Below, piece by piece: positions 10,739 to 21,732 of a DNA stretch of 64,000 nucleotides (the first letter of the stretch is position 1; each line of letters begins with the position of its first letter). This DNA comes from Prorocentrum cordatum (Eukaryota > Sar > Dinophyceae > Prorocentrales > Prorocentraceae). A program made the position numbers and the translations under genes. The stretch lies in NCBI GenBank assembly GCA_963575745.1, contig CAUYUJ010017804.1:634839-698838 (forward strand). The letters run 5' to 3'. The notes beneath the pieces were generated by a model that was given only the letters and a program-made list of their open reading frames with translations, had not been told where the DNA came from and made no database searches.

Positions 10739-11617
10739 AGGCCCCAAGAGGCCCCAGGAGCAGGAGGCATCAAAGGCCACAGGAGCGGCTCCAATCCCAT
10801 GTGCTTACGTATGCTCCTATAGATTGGGCCTCACCTGGAGCACGAATCCTTAGTGTGTTACGTATGTGTCTATAGACTGTTGTTTTCATGCGTTTCCTAT
10901 CCTAAGTGTTTTATGTATTGTTCCTAGAGATTGGGCCTCCCATATGTGTACGAATCTAGGTGTTTTTCCGTGTGTTCATGTAGATTGCGCTTTTCCTGCG
11001 GCTCCACTCCGCAGTGTTTTATGTACGTCTGTTCCTATATATTGGGCCGCTGAGGCCTCAAGATGGCCCAAAGAAAGATCGCCCAAGAGTGCCTCAAGAA
11101 GGGCCCGCAGATACCCCAAGACGGTCCTAAAAGGCTTCCAGGAGCGCCCCAATAGTGCCAAGGAGCAGATGTCTCTGGCTCTGGAGGGGCAGCGCTAATC
11201 AAGTACCAACACCTTCTTGATCGATGTCCTCCAAGATGGCCCTAACAGGGCCCACAAGGTCCCCAAGCCGAGAGCGCCCAAACTGCCCCGAGAACTGCTA
11301 GAATAAATCTCAAACAAACTCCAGGATCAAAATGTCCGCACTCATAATTAATGCACCCTTCGGACCCACGTAGAAACCAGTCATTGTAATTCCTACCTCA
11401 CAATGGCGAATTTCGTTAACTTATCCACCCTTCCAGGGATCAGCGGAATGATGTCAGCCCCTTGAATCCGCCCGCCCACTGGGCTGAGGGGTGTGTGGGA
11501 TTCAACTGGAAGAACTTCTTTCAAAGCTTCAGCCCTCTCTAATCCCCCGCAGACGGACTCCGCCGTTCTGCCGCCCGCTGCGGCGGCTGACCTGGGCCCC
11601 AAGACGGCTTCCAAACG
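10739..11617. repeat. Repeat block C, copy 1
   Basis: About 880 bp, closely similar to 22384-23209. It begins GGCCCCAAGAGGCCCCAGG and ends at CTTCCAAACG. It contains a degenerate array of about 50-60 bp units built on TACGTATG plus CCTATAGATTGGGCC (10805-11050), then a CCAAGANGGCC decamer tract (11060-11280). Confidence 0.88.
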
Positions 11618-12140
11618 GCGTCCAAGGCGACCTCGCAAATCACTCCATGCCCAACTTGTTTTCGCCACGCATTGTCGCTACATTCCGGCCCCTTGGGCTT
11701 GGGGGCCCTGTTTTCGCCTCCCAAATCGGCTCTGGAGCTTTCCCAGAGCGCCTCTTGGGCACAATTTCGCATGCAAGCTGGAAGCTTCACAATATCAGCA
11801 AACTCTCAAGGTGTAACGGTTTCAGCCTCGCTGGGGGACGTATCGTCGACTTTCCGGCTCGTGCATCGTATCTTTCACCATTCTGATTTCGGCACCGTTT
11901 TAGATGCGCTCCGGGGTCACGATTCTGGCAGCAACTCGAGCCCCAAACGCGGCCCAAACTAGGTTCGGTGTCGACACGGTTTACATTATATCCGGGCGGG
12001 GTTTGAGCCTTTTTGGGCCGTCTTCCTGCAGTCTTGGGCTCATGTTCGGCAAATCCGTTGGTAATGATGACGGGGACCGATCAGCCACACGGCATACCTG
12101 AGCCCATTCGGTGGTGTCATGGCGCGGGGGGAAGGAACAT
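11618..12140. other. Unique sequence, nothing recognised
   Basis: Moderate GC, short ORFs only in all frames, and no repeat or domain signature seen. Confidence 0.4.
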
Positions 12141-12172
12141 AACACACACACACAAACACACACACACACACG
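12141..12172. repeat. (CA)n microsatellite
   Basis: ACACACAC run with one AAA interruption. Confidence 0.95.
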
Positions 12173-12587
12173 CCAAATATTTCCCTACTCTTGGAATAAA
12201 GCCATCCCGTCTTGGAGCCGTCTTCGCCTCCTCTGGCGAGAACTGGAGTGGGCCGGCGGTGAACGCGAAGCGTCTCGAACGGACTGAGGGGAGGAAATGA
12301 CTGGGAGGGGACGGGAGCGGGAGTCGTGAGGGGGGAAATCAAAGAAGCCGTGGGAGCCGAGGTGTGCAGGGTGGGAGGGAAACTGATGGAGCGAGGCGGC
12401 AGCGGAGCGGGATTGGAAGGAGAGGGGCTGGGGAGGGTACGCACACAGGGGAGCGGAGCATGGCTCGGGATGGAGAGGAGGGGGGAGCGGCAAGCTGGGT
12501 GCGCGCGCGTCATATCTGACGTCCTACCCCTCCCTCCCATCCCTTACCACGGCGTAGATCTCATATCTGTTCGCACAATCGGACGTC

Positions 12588-12665
12588 GCAGCATGGCATA
12601 GCATTACATGGTATGGCATGGTGTCGAATCTCAACGCGTAGCATGGCATAGCATGGCGTGGCGAC
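12588..12665. repeat. AGCATGGCAT-type short repeat tract
   Basis: Repeated AGCATGGCATAGCAT words, similar in flavour to the longer TATG-rich tract at 21733-22030. Confidence 0.6.
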
Positions 12666-12819
12666 TCCCCAAAGTGGGGGGGGCTTCTGCGGCCCAAAAG
12701 ATGATCGAATCGACACCGAATGTGGAATCACTTCCGATAGTTTCTTCGGGAGGCCATTTTGTAGATTTTGGGGCCTATTTGGAAGAACCGAAAACCATGT
12801 CGTGGCATGGCGCTGGAAA

Positions 12820-12957
12820 TAATGACGCCAGCGCTCCAGCAGGAGCACGATTCGGAACGACCGGAAGCGCGGAAATGACGCCAACGCTGCAGCGGGAGCA
12901 CGATTCGGAACGAGCGGTAGCCCGAAATGCGGCCAACGCTTCAGCGAGAGCAGCATT
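12820..12957. repeat. 52-bp tandem repeat, about 2.6 copies
   Basis: Units start at 12821, 12873 and 12925 (AATGACGCCAGCGCTCC, AATGACGCCAACGCTGC, AATGCGGCCAACGCTTC), each followed by GAGCACGATTCGGAACGA in the first two copies. Confidence 0.85.
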
Positions 12958-13479
12958 TTGATAAAAACAAAAAAACAAAAACCTAAGCGAAAACACAACT
13001 CCCGGGAATCCTGTAAAAAACCGGTACGCGGAGGGGAGCCAGACATTCCCCGGATGCCACCAGGGGAGAGAGGAGACAGAGTAGTATTTATTTTTGGTGT
13101 CATTGTGGAAGGGCGTCCAGAGGCGGAGGGGGCGGGGGAGGGGACCGGGGGAGAGGGAAGCGATGGTGGGGATGGGCAGGCGAGTGGGATGGGGAGCACG
13201 CAGACTGAAGGAATCCGCAGCGCATTCCGTCAATGGCCACCGAAGGTGGGCCTGGACCTTCGGCCCAGGCCAAGCGCTCGCTCGGCGCAAGCACCAAGAG
13301 GCCCACCAGACGTGGCAAGATGACGGCAGGGAAAGGGGGAGTTTGGAGTCGAGAGGGAGCTGGAACAGCAGCAGGGGATGGCAGTGGAACCAGGGGACCA
13401 ATGCGCGACGGAGAAAGGGGCGGGACAGCAGCCGTGGTATTTCTCCCACGCGTCGCCCTCGTGCCCCTCCGTCGCCCCC

Positions 13480-13575
13480 TCTCCTTCTTCTTCTCCTCCT
13501 CCACCTCCTCCTCCTCCTCCTCCTCCTCCACCTCCTCCTCCTCCTCCTCCTCCTCCTCCTCCCCCTCCTCATTCT
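13480..13575. repeat. (TCC)n tract
   Basis: CTC/TCC trinucleotide run. ORFs across it are repeat translations. Confidence 0.95.
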
Positions 13576-13759
13576 CGCATTCGTCGTCCCCCTCCTTCAC
13601 CCCCGGGCCTTCTCCTTGTTCGCTCTATGCGCCTCCTCGGCCAGTTTCTGCCGCTCCTGGCGTGCCCACCGCTCTCTCGGCGGGACAAGAACGGCGAGCA
13701 CGAGGGGAAAAGAAGAATGAGCATGTTTTGCTTTGAGCTCCACGCCCGGCTCCGCCTGT

Positions 13760-13970
13760 TAGGCAGGCATGAAGGAGCACGAGGAAGAAGATGAGGAGGA
13801 TAGAAAGGAGGAAGAGGCGGAGACACAGGAAGAGGGTGGACAGGATGAGGGAGGATGGGAAGGGACGCAGACGGGGAATGAGGAGGGAAGCAACAATACA
13901 TGGGAAGTTCCAGGGAGGCAGGAAGAGGAGGCAGGAGGAAGAGGAGGAGGAGGCGGCAGTGGGGGTTGAC
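13760..13970. repeat. Purine-rich GAG/AGG low-complexity tract
   Basis: Nearly all A and G on the plus strand, with irregular GAGGAA words. Confidence 0.8.
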
Positions 13971-14139
13971 CTGTTGCTCGATGCGTCCTGCCACGAGTGC
14001 TGGCGCGCCTTGCGTGCTCTGCGCGCGTCGCACATCTGAAGCGCCTGCAATAAGTGTGTTAACTGCGACGAAGGCCCTCACGATGACCTTGCCTGAGGGA
14101 AAGCCTCAAGCAGAGTAACTTGGGGCTGGTAGGGAAGAG

Positions 14140-14515
14140 GGGTTCGGATCCCCGTCGGCGCAAACACAGATGTGACGAGCACCGCCGTACCTCAAACACA
14201 CAATTGTGATCGAAGGTAATTAACTACCCAACAACACCGCACCTGTAACCCAAGACCGTGGTCCGAGGTCCCCGTCAACGCCAAAATATATGTGAAGAAA
14301 CCAACCGGAACTGTGAAACTACATAGCGGCACAAGAATACCCGAGACGAACACCAACTTTGGTGAGAGGTCCCCGTCGGCGCAACAATACCCGTGAAGAT
14401 CACCATCGTACGCGTGAACCAACATTGCGGTGAGAGGTCCCCGCCAGCGCAAGGATACCTGTGACGAGCACCAACTGCGGTGAGAGGTCCCCGTCGGCAC
14501 AGAAATACTGGCGCT
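14140..14515. repeat. Degenerate tandem repeat with GAGAGGTCCCCGTCGGCGCA core
   Basis: The core recurs near 14146, 14265, 14362, 14432 and 14482, each followed by a TACC-GTGA-GA-CACCA segment. Unit length varies from about 50 to 110 bp. Confidence 0.75.
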
Positions 14516-15200
14516 CCAACGTTCCTGGCGCACCCTGTCCGCATAGCGCACCCGGCGTGCGCATCAATATTGGTCCGAAGTGGCTGCCCATCGGATGGCA
14601 ATCGCTACCTCTGCTGAGTCTCAGGTGAATTGTGTAATGGGAGGACGTGTGGGAATGAACGAGACAGCCTGCGGCGTTCATGTCGGTAACTTGATCCGCC
14701 GCACTCCTCCCCATTCCCCTCATCCGCCCTCCCCTCCCATCTCTCCCTGCCACTTCCCCTCCGCTCAGTCTCCCCCGATTTCCTCCTCCTCCTCCTCCTC
14801 CTCCTCCTCCTGCTTCCTTATCCTTCTTTCTTCCGCCTTCTCTATCCATCTTCCTCCTCCTCGCCCCTGCTGCGCCCCTGCTGATACCCTCATCGTGAGC
14901 CATGCCTGGACCACCTGCACCACCGCCGTGAACTACCGGATTAAATGCCGGTACCGAAGCGTAGACTCGCGACCATCATGTTCCAAGGGTTATCCTGGCA
15001 ATGGCCTGTAGTAGCTGGCTCCTCATCGAATCCGCGCTTTACTGTGTGCACACCTGCTGCAATATGTTCCGTTTCATGCTAGCTAGCAGCGCAGCACCAC
15101 GATTGGAGAGAAAAACAACTTCGGCTTCGTGCAATTCCAGAGCTTCGATGTTGCCGCGTGAGGACCTTTCGACAGCGGAACAGCGCAGGGCCCTGCACGA
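14516..15200. other. No gene recognised; contains a (TCC)n run at about 14776-14812
   Basis: CT-rich stretch plus unique sequence. No ORF has a recognisable domain. Confidence 0.4.
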
Positions 15201-15203
15201 AAG

Positions 15204-15560
15204 CTAGGAGGCTGCACTGCAAGCTTCGTCACCCCCTTCACCACTCGTCTCTCGCACCTTGGTTACCGTCTGCTTTGCCACCTCCTCTTTCCTTCCCGTA
15301 TGGGCAGGCCGACCTGCATCAAAATCGGACCTTCCACACGCCTTTGCAAACACCTCGTGGACCGTGGCCCAACGATGGCTGTCCTTTCTGATGCAGCCAA
15401 TTTCGAATAAACACCAGAATGAGGCCCAAACAAACAGCGCCGGAAAACCGCACCGCCTCACCGATGCCCAACGAGGAGGCAAGAGCCCCCTCGCTACGAA
15501 AGCTCCGGAAGCGCGCCCCGGGATCCTCCTCGCGGACGCGGCGGGTGCATGACCCTGCGT
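15204..15560 (-). CDS. Possible gene fragment with a FWCLFEIG motif
   Basis: The C-terminal part of a minus-strand ORF (full ORF 15204-15809) reads FVWASFWCLFEIGCIRKDS, HEVFAKACGRSDFD and GRKEEVAKQTVTKVRE, more protein-like than its surroundings. A WC-FE motif recurs in several dinoflagellate signalling-type proteins, but this fragment is too short to place. It could equally be a chance ORF. Confidence 0.2.
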   Translation of the reverse strand, partial: TQGHAPAASARRIPGRASGAFVARGLLPPRWASVRRCGFPALFVWASFWCLFEIGCIRKDSHRWATVHEVFAKACGRSDFDAGRPAHTGRKEEVAKQTVTKVRETSGEGGDEACSAAS

Positions 15561-16140
15561 CCCCGACAGCCCTGGCGACTGCATCCCCAGAGATCCAATG
15601 TCCTGATTTTTCCAATGCGCGGTCCCAGGAAGTCTCGACCCACTCCCCAGGACCGGTTTCTCATCCTGAGTCGTTCTTTGACGGTCCCGAGGCCCGGCGA
15701 GGGCCCCTAGGAGCTGAAATGTGCGAAAGAACTCCGTCTTGATTTTTGTCCATCCGTTGGATCTCTGGGTCGGCGCCGACCCAGACGTCTTCGGCCTGGG
15801 CGGGGGCACGGACAGCGACGGCCACGTCCCTCAGAACTGCGGCCCTGCCTCGGCAGCGTCGACCTCCGACGCGCCGGCCCTCCTGGGCGGCGGCTCCTCG
15901 GGAGCCCTCGGCCCTGCCACCGCGGCGTGGGGTGCCGCAGCTCGTCCAGCAGCGACGGCGAGGCGGGAGCCCTGGCGGCCACTCGCCTGCCAACTCCTGC
16001 CCCGCCCGCTGGGGCAAGGACCGTGCCAGGAGGGACGTCCGGCACGGTGGCCACCAGGGCGCCCATGCCTGGCCCGCTCTCCCGGGCGGGAGCCGAGGCC
16101 AGGAGACACGGCCAGTCCAGGTCCACACGCTGCGACGGCA

Positions 16141-17097
16141 CGTGCAACAGGCGCCGCCCCGCGGCCGCGGCCCCGCCCCTGCAGCGGCGAGCTCCCCGGC
16201 CTCGCGGAACGGAAGCGGCAGGCTCAAACAGACGGGCTCTTCCCGAACGCTGTCGCCGGCCCGAGGGCCGCCACGCTGAGCGGCGACAGGCCGCCTCAGC
16301 CCAGGCCGGCCCCGCCCCGCCCGCAGCAAGCGGCTGAAGCTGACGCCCGACAGGCACCCACGCTGGCGCGGCAAGGAGCTGCACCGCTCGGCTCGTGGGT
16401 CAGGTCCGCGGCATCCGGGACGACGCCGCGCATCAGCAAACCGAGCGGCAAGAATTGGTCGAACGTCTCTGGGCCACTCAGGCCGCATCAGCTAGTGTGC
16501 GGGCTGTTGCGAGCCCCACCGCAGCCCTCGCCGCTGCCGCCGGCGGCAACAGGCCGACCGCCCGATCACAGCCACGAAACCAAACCGAGGCCCCCGAGCT
16601 CGTCTGGCGGGCCCTCGGCCGCAGCGCGGACCACCTCATCCGCCGCTGCCCCGCGCCCACTTCGCTGAATGTGCCCACGTCGCTGCGTCTTTCACACCAC
16701 GCTGTTGGCACACGCCAGCAGCACCTGGGCTGGTCGCCGTGCCCCTGTGCGCACCCTGCCTGGCACTCCGAGGGAAGGGAACTCCCCCAGAGCTGGGGGG
16801 GCCGCTTTGCCCCAACGCTGGGGTGGCCGGGCTTGGCCCTCCCGCCACCGTCCCGGCGTTCTGTGCCCCAGGGCTGGACCTAAACGGTGTTTTGGCGATT
16901 TCGTGGGCCGTTTTCGCTTCGACTTCGTTTTGCGGTGGAGGCGGATTGAAGACAAAACGAGGGAAAACGAGAACTAAACGAAAACGACAAACACCGTTCA
17001 GGTTCAGCCCTGCTGTGCCCCTCCCATCCCTTGGCGGGCTCGCGCAGCGCCTGTCTGGTCTGCGCGCCGCCGCTCGGCGCGTCGTCCGCGTCGTCAG
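16141..17097. repeat. Repeat block B, copy 1
   Basis: About 957 bp, nearly identical to 23208-24116 apart from about 50 bp missing from the second copy just after its start. It carries the MITE at 16869-17012 and abuts block A copy 2 at about 17096. Confidence 0.92.
16869..17012. mobile_element. hAT-like MITE with 8-bp TSD, copy in block B1
   Basis: A 144-bp element with terminal inverted repeats. The left end reads CAGGGCTGGACCTAAACGG and the reverse complement of the right end reads CAGGGCTGAACCTGAACGG, both continuing TGTTT (22 of 24 matching). It is flanked on both sides by CTGTGCCC (16861-16868 and 17013-17020). An 8-bp duplication and a CAGGG terminus are hallmarks of hAT transposons. 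It has no coding capacity, so it is non-autonomous. Confidence 0.88.
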
Positions 17098-18052
17098 GCC
17101 CCAAGCGGGTCCAGGAGGCCTCTGGAGGCTCCAGGATGCTCCAAGAGGCCGCAGGAGGCCCCAGGAGGCCACAAGAAGCGCCAGGAGGCACCAGGAGGCC
17201 ACGGAAGGCACCAGGAGGCCCCAAGATGCCCCAGGAGCAGGAGGCCTCAGCAGGCCACAGGAGTGGCTCCAATCCCATGTATTGTACGTATGTCCCTACA
17301 GATTGGGACCCCCCTGGAGAACGAATCCTTTTTGTGCTTTACGTATGCTTCTATAGATTGAACTCCCCCTGTGCATCCAATTAACTGAATTACGTATGTT
17401 CCAAAAGGTTTGGCAAACGACACTTCAGAAGGCCCAACTGCTGCTCGACAAAAAAGGTTGGACACTTCAGATTCCGTGTGCCGACTGCTGTGAGCGACGA
17501 AAGCTTGCTGGACCCAGCTCCTCGCTGAATCACCGCAGAGAAGGACGAATTGCTGCTTGAACGGCACTGGGGGCCGCTGGGGACGTACGCAATGCCCTGA
17601 GCTTCCTGTGTTCATGCGTTCCCGTTGTCATAGGTATCGTAATGACAGCGCTGTCGGTCTGGTTTCCGGGGCCTATCGGGGGTCTTCAAAATCTGTCGTG
17701 ACCATCTGGGCGCGCCTTGCGGCTCGGTGGAGGCCCTCATCGACAGAGGAATTACCCTGGAAATGCGTCTGGGAACATGCTGCCACCTTGCGGTGTCGCT
17801 CTTTCCGCCGCGTAGGCCCACGGCTGGACTCGACCACCGGACCCACACAGAAATTGCGCAGCAAGCGAGTGAACGAACAACGCGCGGCCAAAGTACACAA
17901 CGATGTGTTAGCGGCCATTTTCTCACAGGAACCTCCGAACGTCACGAGGGGAAGAGGCTTTCAACTGCATGAGTAGCAGCCTCCAGTGATGCCCGCCTGA
18001 AAACACTGCGCGCAGAACGCAGTTTGTGAATACTGTCTATTCAGTGCGCCAC
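17096..18052. repeat. Repeat block A, copy 2
   Basis: Near-identical partner of 9709-10671, here joined directly to block B. Scattered substitutions and small indels (for example, missing bases near 17380 and 17632) show independent decay. Confidence 0.92.
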
Positions 18053-18284
18053 ATGCTGTGAGCGACGAAAGCTCCTGCTGATGCCCACGGGGGCAGCACG
18101 CGCTGCCGAACCAGGCAATCAGGGACGCCGCTGCGTGGTCGAAGGCCAGGCAAGAGGGCGCTCTTGTTTACCACAGAAAGCTCGGCTACACAAACTGTTC
18201 CCCAACCGTCCTCGTCCGTTTGAAGAAACAACGCCCCGCATTCTCCGTCCTTCCTCCTCCCCCTCCTCCATCATCGTCATCACC

Positions 18285-19100
18285 CGTTTCAGCACACCCC
18301 TCACACGTTTCGTGGCCCCAGAGGGAGCTCCACCGAAGGCCCCAGTGCCACCGCCCGCATGCGTCACCCACACCCATTTCGGCACAACACCCTCTCAAGT
18401 TTCGTGGCCCCATAGGGAGCTCCACCGAAGGCCCCAGTGCCACCGCCAGCATGCGTCATCCACACCCTTTGCAGCACACCCCTCACATGTTTCGTGGCAC
18501 CGTAGGGAGCTCCACCGAAGGCCCCAATGGCACCGCCCGCATGCGTCACCTACACCCTTTTCGGCACACCCCTCACATGTTTCGTGGCCCCATCGGGAGC
18601 TCCACCGAAGGCCCCAGTGCCACCGCCCGCATGCGTCACCCAAACCAATTTCGGCACACCTGTCACATGTTTCGTGGCCCCAGAGGGCGCTCCACCCAAG
18701 GCCCCAGTGCCACCGCCCGCATGCGTCACCCACACCCATTTCGGCACACATGTCACATGTTTCGCGGCCCCATCGGGAGCTCCACCGAAGCCCCCGGTGC
18801 CACCGCCCGCATGCGTCACCCACACCCATTTCGGCACACCCCTCACACGCTTCGTGGCCTCCCAAGGAGCTCCACCGAAGGCCCCAATGGCACCACCCGC
18901 ATGCGTCACCCACACCCATACCGGCACACCCCTCACCGTTTCGTGACGTGGCTCCATAGGGCCCTCCACCGACGGCCCCAGTACCACCGCCCGCATGCGT
19001 CACCCACGCCCATTTCGGCACACCCCTCATACGTTTCGTGGCCCCATCGGGAGCTCCACCGAAGGCACCAGTTGCTGATCGCATGCGTCACCCACACCAT
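18285..19100. repeat. 90-bp tandem repeat, about 9 copies
   Basis: CATGCGTCAC anchors occur at 18358, 18450, 18540, 18630, 18720, 18810, 18900, 18993 and about 19083, mostly exactly 90 bp apart. Each unit carries TTTCGTGGCCCC, GGGAGCTCCACCGAAGGCC and CACCGCCCGCATGCG. Because 90 is a multiple of three and the unit lacks stops, several frames on both strands are open with a 30-residue period. A host gene is not supported. Confidence 0.93.
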
Positions 19101-19790
19101 CCCCTTCATACCCGTCCTGGGGTCGCTGCATCGTGGGTGTGCCAGTGTCGCGAAATCCTACCAATCAGCGACAAAAGGCTGCCGACAAAATTAGAGCTGG
19201 GCCAAGAGGTCCGTTCCAACGGCAACCCAGGGGAGCCATAAAACTGACTACATGCCTCGGAGGAAATAGCGAACACTCATGCCACATTCATCTGTCAACG
19301 CCTCCCCCTACCCCCAATCCTCCCCCCAATGTTCAAAGTTGGCGGTGGGTCTGATGAGTTGCACCTCGACAGCAGTCTCCCCTGCGCGTACCAACTTTGA
19401 GTTTGGGGGGGAGGGGGAAGGTTCAGTAATTGTTGCTTCCCTCGTCCGTATTGTAACCTACTCGCCACCCCCAAAATCCCCAGATGATCAGGGTTCCCAT
19501 CCCCCGACGTCTCGTCGGCCCCAGGGCTCGGCAGCGCAAGAACAGGCGCGCGGGTCGTCGCTGCTGGTAGTTGCACAGCACGAGGGTGGGAGGGAGGAAG
19601 CACGAACGCGGAGGGCGGAAATAGGAGGAACGAGGGAAGGGACCGGTGCAAAAATGTGCACCACCATTGCCAACGACTAATTGGCAAGACTCTGGTTGAG
19701 AAATCCCTGTATGTAGAAGAGACTTGCAACAGCATGAATAGCTCGGCTGCGCAAACTTTGGATATCCTCATTGATACTACCTTTGGAGCA
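19101..19790. other. Unique sequence 3' of the fucosyltransferase gene; nothing recognised
   Basis: Only short ORFs. A CCCCC-rich patch at 19305-19330 and a G-run at 19405-19420 stand out; no domain was seen. Confidence 0.4.
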
Positions 19791-19792
19791 AC

Positions 19793-21214
19793 TCATTCCT
19801 CGAACACGGTCGGCCTCTCATCTTGTTCATGCCTCCGGCCAAAACTGAAGATGCGAGGGCATCTGCCGTTGCGCTGTTCGCACATGCCATAATACAGAAA
19901 CCTTGAGAACGAGCTCTCCGTGTTACCGACAAAGAAATTACAAGCGCTCATGAGGCGGATGGACAACAACCATGACAACATGTCCCCAGAAGTGGCCGCC
20001 GAGTATCCAAAGTCGCTGCTTCCAATGGAGCCTGTATCTTTGTAAAAGTCTGACAAGCTGTTGAGCGGTGTGCTCGGGGGCACGGTATGGATGATGGCCC
20101 GTCGAGAACCCTTCGCCACCGCGATGATGTCAGCGTCGTCGGTCATCAGAAATATTAGCGGAATTTTCTTGCTCCGAGAAGCGTCTGTCAGCTGAGGCTT
20201 GTCCTCCATCATCTTAAGCGCCACGTCTAAATAGTCGTCGAAGCTCTTATTGAAGCCTCCAGCGATGGTATCGTGCTCTTGTATCCAATACGGTGTGAGC
20301 TTGTCCCCGTGGCGGACATGGATCGCCGCGCAAGCGGGGCCTGTCCCCGACGCAGGCCACGCTTGGTTCTTGGAACGCCACTCTGCTTCACGGCGGGCGA
20401 TCTCGTTTCGTGTCCTCGCGTTCTGACGGAAGAAGAGCATCTGCCACATCACATGAAGGTCGCCGACACCAAGGCCGTCAAATGGCTTGGACAACCGGTG
20501 TCGGAACGGCACAGCCATATCAACGTTACCATTCACCAAGTTCTTCCCCCAGTGTGCACTGTCCATCGTGCAGCTGGACGTCGGCAAGAAAAAGCATTCC
20601 TGCCTCGTCATGGGGGAGACTGTGCTAGTTGTCATGGGGGATACGTCCACCTCCCCACAGAACGGACTGAAATACTCCGCGGGATGACTGTCCAGACGTG
20701 GATCAGACCACACAGGCAGAAAAGCAGTTCGTTTCTGGGAATCTCGAACCTCGCTGACCCACTGCTCAAAACCGAAATAGAAGTCTTCTTCCGTGGCCTG
20801 CCCGACCCAGCCGCTGGAGGTCATGACGGTGGCGCGGCACCTGTTAGGATCTTTCGCATCGGCAGGGAACTGCAACGAGTCCAGCAAGAGAAAATGGTGG
20901 AAGGCCTTGTCCGGCACGCGCCGAAGGACACACTTCGACTTCCGCCAGTCCCCACTGCAATGGCTGAACCTCCACTCCGCGCGCGGGATCAGAAATTCGT
21001 CGATCGCTTCGCTTATCTTCTTGAGCGGCCCTGTTACCTCCGTGCGCGTCACGTTGCCTGCGGTGGCAGCGCGCAACTGTCCGACATAGTCGGGTTCGCC
21101 GTCGCGGGGCGAGTCTCCCAACCTCAGCGCCGCACAGAAGAGGTGGTGCGTCACCAGAAGCTGCAAGAGCAGAGCGCAAGACAACCATGAGGCTGGATGT
21201 CCGATGGCCGCCAT
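19793..21214 (-). CDS. Fucosyltransferase, alpha-1,6 / FUT8-like (GT23 family), intronless
   Basis: 473 residues, ATG at 21214, single uninterrupted ORF. Residues 9-30 (WLSCALLLQLLVTHHLF and flanks) form a hydrophobic N-terminal anchor or signal, as expected for a type II Golgi enzyme. The catalytic region includes CAAIHVRHGDKL (295-306), corresponding to the HVR-DK donor-binding motif of FUT8 and related fucosyltransferases; FDDYLDVALKM (325-335); IFLMTDDADII (354-364), a typical TD-D motif; and SWLLSIRLMSACNFFVG then TESSFSRFLYYGM (414-444), corresponding to the FUT8 strand and helix with a conserved SS-R. Expected role: transfer of fucose from GDP-fucose to N-glycan or protein in the secretory pathway. 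Paired cysteines at 86, 95, 186 and 207 fit a lumenal protein. Length is slightly below animal FUT8 (about 575), which has extra coiled-coil and SH3 parts absent here. Acceptor specificity cannot be read from sequence. It is the clearest host gene in the window. Confidence 0.85.
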   Translation of the reverse strand: MAAIGHPASWLSCALLLQLLVTHHLFCAALRLGDSPRDGEPDYVGQLRAATAGNVTRTEVTGPLKKISEAIDEFLIPRAEWRFSHCSGDWRKSKCVLRRVPDKAFHHFLLLDSLQFPADAKDPNRCRATVMTSSGWVGQATEEDFYFGFEQWVSEVRDSQKRTAFLPVWSDPRLDSHPAEYFSPFCGEVDVSPMTTSTVSPMTRQECFFLPTSSCTMDSAHWGKNLVNGNVDMAVPFRHRLSKPFDGLGVGDLHVMWQMLFFRQNARTRNEIARREAEWRSKNQAWPASGTGPACAAIHVRHGDKLTPYWIQEHDTIAGGFNKSFDDYLDVALKMMEDKPQLTDASRSKKIPLIFLMTDDADIIAVAKGSRRAIIHTVPPSTPLNSLSDFYKDTGSIGSSDFGYSAATSGDMLSWLLSIRLMSACNFFVGNTESSFSRFLYYGMCEQRNGRCPRIFSFGRRHEQDERPTVFEE

Positions 21215-21720
21215 CAGGCGGTGCTCTGCACGGATAAAATATGTATGAGGTGTGTGGTGCGATTCGGGGGGCGGACCCTGCGGCGCCTTGGGCTGGGATC
21301 GCTGCGGACGTTGCTGTTCGCGTGTTGTTATATTATTGCTGGTGCTGTCTTCCTCATCGTTGCTGCTTGGATTGTCGTTATGGTTGTCAGGGCAACTGCC
21401 GTTCTTATCGCTATGTTGTTATACGCTGGTGTCGTCATGGCTGATCATGTGTTTGCTGTGCTGCTGTTATGGCTGTCACCATCGTTGTGATTGCCGTCGT
21501 GCGTTTTGCCGCTATTCCTACTGCTTCAATGTTTGTTGTATAATGTTGGGATTGCACTGTGCTTTCGTTGATGCTATGATTGCTCCGGCTCATAGTACTA
21601 TTGCGAGTTCCCCCATACGTACCCTGAATGGGGTTCTTGTTATTCCCCATATCCAAAGGGTGGGGTTCTTGAAATTACTCCGACAGCGCTAGGATTCTCA
21701 CCTTCTCCCTCCTCCTCCTC
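21215..21720. other. Upstream region of the fucosyltransferase gene; no feature recognised
   Basis: T/G-rich sequence with a hydrophobic plus-strand ORF (21197-21490) that overlaps the fucosyltransferase start and looks compositional. No spliced-leader relic was seen here. Confidence 0.35.
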
Positions 21721-21732
21721 CTCATCATCATC

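Noticed and set aside
15661-15810. EF-hand-like loop DKNQDGVLSHIS on the minus strand
   Set aside because: Only one loop, with Ser instead of Glu at position 12, in a compositionally biased ORF that ends shortly after; not enough to call a calcium-binding protein.
21197-21490. Plus-strand ORF with several hydrophobic stretches upstream of the fucosyltransferase gene
   Set aside because: It overlaps the fucosyltransferase start on the other strand; the hydrophobicity comes from GTT/GCT-rich low-complexity sequence and there is no supporting motif.
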